Positions 1-5,702 of a stretch of 5,702 nucleotides of DNA are shown here, piece after piece. The notes beneath the pieces were generated by a model. That model made no database searches and had not been told where the DNA came from. It saw nothing but the letters and a program-made list of their open reading frames with translations. Both the position numbers and the translations under genes were made by a program. This DNA comes from Filomicrobium sp. Its GTDB lineage: Bacteria > Pseudomonadota > Alphaproteobacteria > Rhizobiales > Hyphomicrobiaceae. The DNA is taken from positions 1 to 5,702 of the forward strand of contig JAJFHK010000386.1 of the NCBI GenBank assembly GCA_021775655.1, in the 5' to 3' direction. Numbering within the stretch: position 1 is the first letter of the stretch; the number at the start of each line of letters is the position of its first letter.

Positions 1-18
1 CGTGTGCTCTTCCGATCT
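1..18. other. Illumina adapter remnant (non-genomic)
   Basis: The first 18 bases, CGTGTGCTCTTCCGATCT, are identical to the 3' end of the standard Illumina TruSeq/paired-end read-2 adapter as I recall it. The adapter junction falls inside the tyrS reading frame, immediately after codons that read as normal TyrS (Trp-Leu-Asn after the KMGKT loop). Real sequence therefore starts at about position 19. This is an untrimmed contig end and has no biological role. Confidence 0.95.
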
Positions 19-772
19 CGTTGAGCCAGATCGCGCCCTGAGCAGTCTTGCCCATCTTTGCGCCTGAAGCCGTCGTCAGCAGCGGGCAGGTCAGGCCATA
101 GAGCTGGCCCGTCCCCATGCGACGGCCTAGGTCGACGCCCATTACGATGTTGCCCCACTGGTCGGAGCCACCCATCTGCATGTTGCAGTCATAGCGACGG
201 GCCAGTTCGACGAAATCATAGGACTGCAGGAGCATGTAGTTGAACTCGATGAAGGAGAGTTCCTGCTCGCGTTCGAGGCGCAGCCGGACTGAGTCCATGG
301 TCATCATGCGGTTGACCGAGAAGTGCCGGCCGACATCGCGTAGGAACTCGATGTAGTTGAGTTTGGCGAGCCATTCGGCGTTGTCGACCATTCCGGCATC
401 GCCGCCGTCTTTCCCGAATTTCAAAAAGCGTGCGAAAACTTGCTTGAGGCTGTCCTTGTTGTCGTCGATTTCTTCAATCGTTCGCAGTGCACGTGTTTCG
501 TCCTTGCCTGAAGGATCGCCGACGCGCGTGGTGCCGCCACCGAGCAGAACGATTGGCTTGTTGCCAGTCTGTTGCAGCCAGTGCAGCATCATGATCGAAA
601 TGAGGGAACCGACGTGCAAAGAGGGTGCGGTGCAGTCGTAGCCGACGTAGGCGACCAACTTGCCATCGCGGGCAAGTTTATCGATGCCCTCCAAGTCGGA
701 GGTTTGGTGAATGAAACCGCGCGTTGTTAGAACGTCGAGGAATTCGGATTTTGGGCGCGAAGGCGTGGTCAT
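19..772 (-). CDS. tyrS: Tyrosyl-tRNA synthetase, N-terminal part (truncated by contig edge)
   Basis: Class I aminoacyl-tRNA synthetase that charges tRNA-Tyr with tyrosine using ATP, in the cytoplasm. The visible 251 residues cover the whole Rossmann catalytic domain. They include the HIGH-type motif HVGS (residues 53-56, in [13 protein letters not shown]), the GDPSGK loop (85-90), the tyrosine-pocket pattern Y179-x3-Q183-x2-D186, GGSDQWGNI (201-209) and the KMSKS-type loop KMGKT (239-243). Full bacterial TyrS is about 400-420 residues, so the C-terminal anticodon-binding and S4-like domain is missing. The loss is due to the adapter-capped contig end, not a mutation. The start is the ATG at 772-770, giving [15 protein letters not shown]; a weak GAGG lies about 10 nt upstream. 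It is transcribed divergently from anmK, a pairing common in alphaproteobacteria. Last intact genomic codon is at 20-22. Confidence 0.97.
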
Positions 773-859
773 CGGCTGCGGGCCTCGGTCGGCTCTTGAG
801 TTTACATTGGCGTTGGGAGCCGGGAGATTGCACAGGATCGCTATCGGGAGCAAGCGGCA
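773..859. promoter_or_regulatory. Divergent tyrS/anmK intergenic spacer
   Basis: This 87-bp spacer must hold, or lie next to, the start signals of both divergent genes. On plus, GGGAG at 846-850 is a good Shine-Dalgarno sequence nine bases before the anmK ATG. A TTGAGT at 796-801 resembles a -35 box, but no acceptable -10 lies 16-18 bp downstream. On minus I see only a poor -10-like TAAACT. No promoter can be called with confidence. Confidence 0.4.
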
Positions 860-1984
860 ATGGTTGAAGTTAAACGTGCCCTCGGCCTAATGAGCGGGAC
901 TTCGATGGATGGCATCGACGTTGCGTTGATCGAAACCGATGGTGAGGATGTCGTTAAGCGTGAGGCGTGGGCGACTTATGCTTACGACAGTGATTTGCGC
1001 ACGGTGCTGAGCGCGGCGCTGGCGGAAGCGCAGGTATTGCAGGGGCGAGATGAGCGTCCAGGTTCGCTTGCTGAGGTCGAGCGCGTTTTGACCGAGCGCA
1101 ATGCGGGGGCAATCGATACTTTTCTTTCGGGGAAGCACATCGAGCCAAGCAGCATCGATGTCATCGGCTATCATGGTCAAACGGTGCTGCATCGTCCTGG
1201 CAGTGGGCTGACAGTGCAACTTGGTGATGGGCCGCTTTTGTCCCAACTAACTAGTATGCCAGTGGTTTACTACCTCAGCGTCGCAGACATGGCAGGCGGC
1301 GGGCAGGGCGCGCCAATGGCTCCCGTCTACCACAGGGCGCTGGCGGAGGGGCTGACCGAAAGGCCACTTGTATTCCTCAACATTGGCGGTGTCGCGAACC
1401 TCACATGGATCGGCCGGGATGGAACACTCGTTGCCTTTGATACCGGACCGGGCGGGGCGCTCGTCGATGACTGGGTGGCGCATTGTACAGACGGTGCGCG
1501 TACATTCGACGACGATGGTGTGCTAGCGGCATCTGGCAAGGTGAACGCAGGCATTATCTCTGACTTTGCCCGACAGGATTATTTCGCAAAGCCGCCGCCG
1601 AAGTCGCTCGACCGCAATGCGTTTGTCTGGAATATCGTTGATGGCCTAAGCCCGGAGGATGGCGCAGCAACATTGAGCGCCATCACTGCGGAAGCTATCT
1701 CGCGAGGGCTTGGCCAACTTCAGGAGTTGCCAAGTCTCATCATTGCCTGCGGGGGTGGGCGAAACAACTCTACAATTCTAGACATGATCGCAAGGCGCAG
1801 CGGAGTCGAGGTCGTTCGTGCCGAAGACGCAGGACTCGACGGCGACAGCGTCGAAGCCGAGGCGTGGGCCTACCTCGCGGTACGTTCTCAAAAGGGATTA
1901 CCAATCACGTTTCCAGGTACGACCGGCGTGGCGACACCGCTTACTGGCGGAGTTGTTGCGATGCCTTCATCGCCGGCTGCATGA
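860..1984 (+). CDS. anmK: Anhydro-N-acetylmuramic acid kinase
   Basis: Cytoplasmic kinase of peptidoglycan recycling. It opens the 1,6-anhydro ring of anhMurNAc and phosphorylates it with ATP to give MurNAc-6-phosphate. The protein has 374 residues, close to the family norm of about 370. Motifs in order are [12 protein letters not shown] (9-20), GYHGQT (103-108), [14 protein letters not shown] (142-155 region), [10 protein letters not shown] (174-183), FDTGPGG (193-199), CGGGRNN (297-303) and the C-terminal [10 protein letters not shown] (355-364). The presumed catalytic base is Asp194, aligned from memory with Asp182 of Pseudomonas aeruginosa AnmK. Two normally well-conserved sites differ: the DFR before the GGQGAP loop reads Y138-L139-S140, and GPGN reads GPGG (Gly199). 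The frame is intact, so it is probably functional but divergent. The ATG start is supported by GGGAG at 846-850. It converges on the downstream hydrolase with 18 bp between stop codons and no obvious hairpin terminator. Confidence 0.94.
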   Translation: MVEVKRALGLMSGTSMDGIDVALIETDGEDVVKREAWATYAYDSDLRTVLSAALAEAQVLQGRDERPGSLAEVERVLTERNAGAIDTFLSGKHIEPSSIDVIGYHGQTVLHRPGSGLTVQLGDGPLLSQLTSMPVVYYLSVADMAGGGQGAPMAPVYHRALAEGLTERPLVFLNIGGVANLTWIGRDGTLVAFDTGPGGALVDDWVAHCTDGARTFDDDGVLAASGKVNAGIISDFARQDYFAKPPPKSLDRNAFVWNIVDGLSPEDGAATLSAITAEAISRGLGQLQELPSLIIACGGGRNNSTILDMIARRSGVEVVRAEDAGLDGDSVEAEAWAYLAVRSQKGLPITFPGTTGVATPLTGGVVAMPSSPAA

Positions 1985-2002
1985 GAGCGTTTGGCTGGCG
2001 TT

Positions 2003-2746
2003 CTATTCGTTATCGCTTTCTTCGACAGGTTCTTCGCCTTCTTCTTCGACGGCAGGTGGAGCTGCGATGGCTTTGGTGTCTTTTGTGTCTTTGTTTTCGG
2101 TTTCCTTCGCGGCCAAACGCATATCGAGATAGTCACCAACGCGGGTGCTCAACTCGTCCATCTTGCCTTCGAAGAAGTGGTTCGCGCCAGGCACGATCTC
2201 ATGCTCGATCTTTATGCCGCGCTGGGTTTTGAGCTTCACAGTTAATTCGGCAACCGAGTTCGTCGGCACGACGCGATCCATATCTCCGTTGATCATCAGG
2301 CCTGATGACGGGCAAGGGGCGAGGAACGAGAAGTCATATAGATTCGATGGTGGGGCAACGCAGATGAAGCCTTCTGCCTCGGGGCGGCGCATGAGGAGTT
2401 GCATGGCGATCCACGTACCGAAGGAAACGCCGGCAATCCAACAGCTTTTGGCATCTGGTTTGACGAGTTGCATCCAGTCGAGAGCGCTGGCGGCGTCGGC
2501 CAACTCGCCTGGCCCGCCGTCCCAGTAACCCTGGCTTCGTCCCACTCCGCGGAAGTTGAAACGGAGGACGGAAAAGCCGCGCTCTACAAACGTGTGGTAT
2601 AGATTGTAGACGACTTGGTTGTTCATTGTGCCGCCGAACTGCGGGTGAGGATGCAATATCAGCGCAATTGGTGCGTCAGACGCTGCCTCGTGGTGGTAGC
2701 GGGCTTCCAACCGTCCTACCGGGCCATTCATGATCAGTTCGGGCAT
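2003..2746 (-). CDS. Alpha/beta hydrolase (COG2945-like) with acidic C-terminal tail
   Basis: Predicted cytoplasmic serine hydrolase of the alpha/beta superfamily, 247 residues, with no signal peptide or membrane segment. The substrate is unknown. Visible features are HPHPQFGGTMNN (32-43), the loop RGVGRSQG (66-73), the nucleophile elbow GVSFG (106-110, Ser108), the acid region NGDMDRVVP (Asp155 or, more likely, Asp157) and the catalytic histidine in GANHFF (His190). The HPHP...GGTMNN signature and size fit COG2945, the YtfQ-unrelated 'predicted alpha/beta hydrolase' group common in alphaproteobacteria. After about residue 212 the protein ends in a Lys/Glu/Pro-rich, probably disordered tail: KDTKDTK, then a Glu-rich stretch. 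This is longer than the core fold needs. The start ATG at 2746-2744 has a weak GCGAGA upstream. The gene is divergent from iscR across 429 bp, and nothing here ties it to Fe-S assembly. Confidence 0.88.
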   Translation of the reverse strand: MPELIMNGPVGRLEARYHHEAASDAPIALILHPHPQFGGTMNNQVVYNLYHTFVERGFSVLRFNFRGVGRSQGYWDGGPGELADAASALDWMQLVKPDAKSCWIAGVSFGTWIAMQLLMRRPEAEGFICVAPPSNLYDFSFLAPCPSSGLMINGDMDRVVPTNSVAELTVKLKTQRGIKIEHEIVPGANHFFEGKMDELSTRVGDYLDMRLAAKETENKDTKDTKAIAAPPAVEEEGEEPVEESDNE

Positions 2747-2796
2747 TTTATCTCGCTTGTTTCAGGCTGACTGGTAAAGGGGCGGCGCTGCCGGTT

Positions 2797-2808
2797 TCAT
2801 TGCAATGA
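2797..2808. repeat. Perfect 12-bp palindrome
   Basis: TCATTGCAATGA is a perfect palindrome located about 50 bp upstream of the minus-strand hydrolase start. It has no loop and no T-tract, so it is not a terminator. It could be an operator for the hydrolase gene, but no matching regulator is recognised. Confidence 0.3.
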
Positions 2809-2925
2809 GGCGCGCCGTGGGTTGCGGTTATATGGTGTCCGGCTGCGCGGAATTCTCCTCGGATGGAGCCTGGTTTTACGCGCGCGAGTCGCGGCGCGCC
2901 GAGGCGCTCGAATGGCTGCAGGCTA

Positions 2926-2950
2926 ATACTTGACTTCCTCGCTCGGAATT
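2926..2950 (+). promoter_or_regulatory. IscR type-1-like operator over the -35
   Basis: ATACTTGACT (2926-2935) matches all ten positions of the left half of the IscR type-1 consensus as recalled from E. coli work (ATASYYGACT). The right half is poor: CTCGG (2942-2946) keeps only part of the expected pattern. In E. coli a type-1 site overlaps the -35 of the iscR promoter, the same placement as here. The IscR encoded downstream has the conserved recognition region and cluster ligands, so autorepression is plausible. The half site may be partly fortuitous because it contains the -35 box. Confidence 0.4.
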
Positions 2951-2958
2951 TACATATT
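2930..2958 (+). promoter_or_regulatory. Candidate sigma-70 promoter of the iscR-suf operon
   Basis: TTGACT at 2930-2935 matches the -35 consensus at five of six positions. CATATT at 2953-2958 matches the -10 consensus at four of six, with an ideal 17-bp spacer. Predicted transcription start is about 2964-2966, leaving a leader of about 210 nt. This is the best plus-strand promoter match I found in the region, and it lies inside a cluster of palindromes, as expected for a regulated promoter. Confidence 0.55.
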
Positions 2959-2960
2959 CC
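2945..2960. repeat. Inverted repeat GGAAT-N6-ATTCC over the -10
   Basis: Perfect 5-bp arms (2945-2949 and 2956-2960) are separated by six bases. The right arm overlaps the predicted -10 element. The symmetry and placement suit a dimeric repressor site, but I do not recognise a named regulator for it. Confidence 0.4.
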
Positions 2961-2966
2961 AGCAAG

Positions 2967-2983
2967 TTTAGAATGGTTCGAAA
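2967..2983. promoter_or_regulatory. Irr-box (ICE)-like palindrome at the suf promoter
   Basis: TTTAGAA-TGG-TTCGAAA is an inverted repeat with 13 of 14 arm positions matching TTTAGAA-N3-TTCTAAA, the iron control element/Irr-box of rhizobial iron regulation as I recall it. The related RirA (IRO) boxes look similar, so the two cannot be separated by eye. It covers about +2 to +19 of the predicted transcript, a position suited to repression. Irr accumulates under iron or heme limitation and suf operons are known targets of Irr/RirA control in Rhizobiales. That this site is bound is inference. Confidence 0.5.
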
Positions 2984-3175
2984 AAGGCGTCAGTACAAAC
3001 CCGCTATCGGTTAGCCCTCTGTAGGCTGGCGTTCTTAGCACGAACACCGGGCCTGAATGCAAGTCCGATGCGTAAAGGCTGTGCCGCAAATGCCTGATGC
3101 CTGTCGCCAATTCCACTGAAGGAGATGGCCGAACAGTAGGTTCAAGCGTACGGCCGGTCTGAGAAGGCGACACGA

Positions 3176-3637
3176 ATGGAGCTCAATACAAAAGGTCGAT
3201 ATGCGGTAACGGCGATGGCCGATATCGCCAAATTTGGCGATGACGGAGCTGTGCCACTATCGGCGGTGGCAGAGCGCCAGCAAATTTCGCTCGCCTATCT
3301 CGAACAGATTTTCTTGCTTCTGCGCCGGGCCGACCTTGTTGTCAGCGAACGCGGCCGTTCAGGCGGTTATCGTCTGGTGCGTTCGCCTGACCGTATTTCG
3401 GTTGCTGAAGTCATGCTGGCAGTTGAAGAACGCACGCGGATGACCCGCTGCATGGATGAGGGTGTCGGATGTCTGGGTGAAGAACGCTGCCTGACCCATG
3501 GCCTATGGGCAGCTCTTGGCGCGCATATCGCCGGCTTTCTGTCGGAGGTGACACTGCGCGATGTCATCGACGGTGAATGCGTGACTAAGCTCACCGTCGG
3601 AACCCTGACGAGCCAGCGCGAAGGGGTGCCTTCATGA
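3176..3637 (+). CDS. iscR: IscR-type Rrf2 family Fe-S cluster-sensing regulator
   Basis: DNA-binding repressor/activator of Fe-S biogenesis, 153 residues. The N-terminal winged helix-turn-helix follows E. coli IscR closely: TKGRYAVTAMADIA (5-18), SLAYLEQIF (38-46, including the conserved Glu43) and the wing RGRSGGYRL (59-67). The [2Fe-2S] ligand set is present as C92-x6-C99-x5-C105 with H108 (TRCMDEGVGCLGEERCLTHGLW). E. coli has C92-x5-C98-x5-C104 and H107, so the first loop is one residue longer here. All ligands are kept, arguing for a true cluster sensor and not an apo-type Rrf2 or NsrR. The start ATG is backed by GAGAAGG at 3161-3167, and an in-frame TAG at 3137 excludes a much longer N terminus. 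Its stop overlaps the desulfurase start by 4 nt (ATGA), so it heads the suf operon and probably controls its own promoter. Confidence 0.93.
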   Translation: MELNTKGRYAVTAMADIAKFGDDGAVPLSAVAERQQISLAYLEQIFLLLRRADLVVSERGRSGGYRLVRSPDRISVAEVMLAVEERTRMTRCMDEGVGCLGEERCLTHGLWAALGAHIAGFLSEVTLRDVIDGECVTKLTVGTLTSQREGVPS

Positions 3638-4791
3638 GCGTTGCCGCCGTGGATCGTACGTACCTGGATCATAATGCGACGGCCCCTTTGCGGGCGGAAG
3701 CACGCGCGGCTATGATTGCTGCACTTGATGCGACCGGCAATCCTTCGTCGGTGCATAGGGAAGGCCGGAGGGCGCGCGGCATGATCGAAGATGCGCGGCG
3801 CTCGGTTGCCAAACTCGTAGGTTGTGAAGCGCGCAGCATCATTTTCACCAGCGGTGCGACGGAAGCCAATAACACCGTGATTGGGCAATCGCGTTGGTCG
3901 AAGGTGGCGGTATTGGCTGTCGAGCACGCTTCCGTCATCGAGCCGGCGCGACGACGTGGCGCAGCAGCGTTTGCGGTTGTACCCGTTCACAGCAACGGCC
4001 AAATAAATCTCGATGCACTGCGCAAGTGGCTGGAATCGCCGTCCGAGGGTGAGCGTTTGGTTTCGGTGCAATGGGCCAACGGCGAAACTGGTATCGTGCA
4101 GCCGATCCATGAGGTCGCCGAACTCGTTTCCAGTCACGCAGCTGTTTTGCATGTCGATGCCGTTCAGGCGGTCGGTCGGATCAATATCGATTTGAGCGAG
4201 TTTGATGCCGCGTTCCTCACGCTGTCTTCGCACAAGATCGGTGGGCCGCAGGGTGTTGGCGCGATTATTCAGGGGAGTGGCGGTGAATTGCGTGCGCCAC
4301 TTCTTGTTGGCGGCGGACAGGAAAGCCGCCTGCGCGCTGGCACTGAGAATGTTGCCGGTTATGCCGGGTTCGGAGCTGCTGCAGAATGCGCTCACGTGGA
4401 AGCTCGTGATCAGGGGCGCATAGAAGCGCTGCGGGATAGATTGCAGGCGGGCGTCCAAGCGATTTCACCTGAGGCGATTGTAATCGGCGAAGGGGGACCG
4501 CGCCTCTCGAATACGAGCGCGATCGCACTTGCAGGTGTGCGGGCCGAAACGTCGGTTATTGCGTTCGATCTTGCCGGTGTAGCTGTCAGTGCAGGATCAG
4601 CCTGTTCGTCGGGAAAGGTCGGCCGGAGTCATGTGCTCTCAGCCATGGGGATGGAGGACGCATTGGCGCAGTCAGCGCTACGTTTCAGCCTCGGCTGGTC
4701 GAGTACGGATGCCGATGTGTCGCGGTTCCTCGAGGTGTGGGGCCGTGTGATGAACAGAGCGCGTGCGGGCGTCGCGGAAGCGGCGGCCTGA
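3634..4791 (+). CDS. iscS: Class V cysteine desulfurase (IscS/NifS type) of the suf operon
   Basis: PLP enzyme that converts L-cysteine to alanine and passes the sulfur, as a protein persulfide, to Fe-S assembly. The 385 residues show YLDHNATAPL (10-19), TSGATEANN (72-80), His98 stacking on PLP (VEHASV), NGETG (149-153), HVDAVQ (173-178), the PLP-binding lysine in SSHKIGG (Lys201) and the catalytic loop GSACSSGKVGRSHVL (321-335) with Cys324. The GSACSSGK loop places it with group I (IscS/NifS), not group II SufS. It lacks the longer C terminus E. coli IscS uses to contact IscU, ending instead in an Ala-rich tail; no iscU is visible. The ATGA overlap with iscR suggests translational coupling, and sufB follows 86 bp later. 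Whether it or a later sufS is the main donor for SufBCD cannot be told here. The symbol is a family-level choice; nifS is an equally common label. Confidence 0.92.
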   Translation: MSVAAVDRTYLDHNATAPLRAEARAAMIAALDATGNPSSVHREGRRARGMIEDARRSVAKLVGCEARSIIFTSGATEANNTVIGQSRWSKVAVLAVEHASVIEPARRRGAAAFAVVPVHSNGQINLDALRKWLESPSEGERLVSVQWANGETGIVQPIHEVAELVSSHAAVLHVDAVQAVGRINIDLSEFDAAFLTLSSHKIGGPQGVGAIIQGSGGELRAPLLVGGGQESRLRAGTENVAGYAGFGAAAECAHVEARDQGRIEALRDRLQAGVQAISPEAIVIGEGGPRLSNTSAIALAGVRAETSVIAFDLAGVAVSAGSACSSGKVGRSHVLSAMGMEDALAQSALRFSLGWSSTDADVSRFLEVWGRVMNRARAGVAEAAA

Positions 4792-4877
4792 AACAAATTT
4801 AACTGAGAATACTGCAGTGCCGTCGGCGATGTACCGAGGTGGGCTGCACGACGCAAGATAACATGAAGGAGAGCGGT
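4792..4877 (+). other. iscS-sufB spacer
   Basis: This 86-nt gap is long for an otherwise tight operon. It holds an 8-bp palindrome (ACTGCAGT, 4811-4818) and the sufB Shine-Dalgarno sequence. I see no convincing promoter, terminator hairpin with a T-tract, or small ORF, so read-through from the upstream genes is the simplest view. Confidence 0.5.
4866..4871 (+). promoter_or_regulatory. sufB: sufB ribosome binding site
   Basis: AAGGAG lies six bases before the ATG at 4878. This decides the start: another in-frame ATG at 4863 would add five residues (MKESG) but would itself overlap this site and has no equally good signal upstream. Confidence 0.8.

Positions 4878-5702
<825 letters not shown>

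Larger units (their letters stand above)
2747..3175. promoter_or_regulatory. Hydrolase/iscR divergent intergenic region
   Basis: This is 429 bp without a supported gene. A minus-strand open frame spans almost all of it but begins with GTG, lacks a ribosome binding site and has no recognisable domain, so I regard it as chance. The region holds the candidate suf promoter and operators at 2926-2983, a leader of about 210 nt before iscR, and a perfect 12-bp palindrome at 2797-2808 nearer the hydrolase. GAGAAGG at 3161-3167 is the iscR Shine-Dalgarno sequence, eight bases before the ATG. A TATAAC on the minus strand (2827-2832) could be a -10 for the hydrolase, but no good -35 accompanies it. Confidence 0.6.

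Noticed and set aside
1985..2002. Bidirectional terminator between anmK and the hydrolase
   Set aside because: Only 18 bp separate the stop codons and no inverted repeat with flanking T-tract is visible.
3057..3119. Possible 20-codon leader peptide upstream of iscR
   Set aside because: There is no Shine-Dalgarno sequence at suitable spacing and no attenuator-like terminator or regulatory codon run after it.
3119..3139. AAGGAG directly followed by ATG upstream of iscR
   Set aside because: The spacing is zero and the frame ends after four codons, so it cannot be an effective start.
2748..3173. Minus-strand 141-codon open frame filling the hydrolase/iscR intergenic region
   Set aside because: It begins with GTG, has no ribosome binding site, runs across the likely suf promoter and iscR Shine-Dalgarno sequence, and its translation has no recognisable domain.
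3367..4458. Minus-strand 363-codon open frame antisense to iscR and the desulfurase
   Set aside because: It lies opposite two clearly recognised genes; its Arg/His/Ser-rich translation is what a high-GC reverse frame produces and shows no family motif.
4811..4818. ACTGCAGT palindrome in the iscS-sufB spacer as an operator or terminator
   Set aside because: Eight bases of symmetry are common by chance, and no promoter or T-tract accompanies it.

Overview
The window looks like chromosomal core-genome DNA from an alphaproteobacterium, probably of the Hyphomicrobiales (Rhizobiales). This rests on moderately high GC, the gene order (tyrS divergent from anmK, then an alpha/beta hydrolase, then an IscR-type Rrf2 regulator heading a suf operon) and protein motifs typical of that group. 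No mobile element, CRISPR array, tRNA or rRNA is visible.

Layout. Positions 1-18 are not genomic: they match the 3' end of an Illumina sequencing adapter, so the contig edge is a library artefact. From 19 to 772 (minus) lies the N-terminal 251 residues of tyrosyl-tRNA synthetase, cut just after its KMGKT loop. An 87-bp divergent spacer separates it from anmK (860-1984, plus), a peptidoglycan-recycling kinase with some unusual residues at conserved sites. A convergent alpha/beta hydrolase with an acidic C-terminal tail follows (2003-2746, minus; 18 bp between the two stop codons). A 429-bp divergent intergenic region (2747-3175) holds the likely suf promoter and several palindromes. Then come, all on plus, an Fe-S-ligand-containing IscR (3176-3637), a class V cysteine desulfurase (3634-4791, overlapping iscR by 4 nt) and the first 275 codons of sufB (from 4878, running off the window).

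How the genes work together. The right half is the start of an Fe-S cluster assembly operon: IscR senses cluster status, the desulfurase mobilises sulfur from cysteine, and SufB is part of the SufBCD scaffold; sufC, sufD and others are expected beyond the right edge. The most interesting non-coding feature is the control region at about 2926-2983. A candidate sigma-70 promoter (TTGACT-N17-CATATT) has an IscR type-1-like half site over its -35, a GGAAT/ATTCC inverted repeat over its -10, and an Irr-box/ICE-like palindrome (TTTAGAA-TGG-TTCGAAA) over the predicted start of transcription. This suggests joint control by Fe-S status and iron/heme status. The left half (tyrS, anmK, hydrolase) is ordinary housekeeping and recycling content. 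I found no convincing undescribed system; the best leads are the layered suf promoter and the divergent AnmK.
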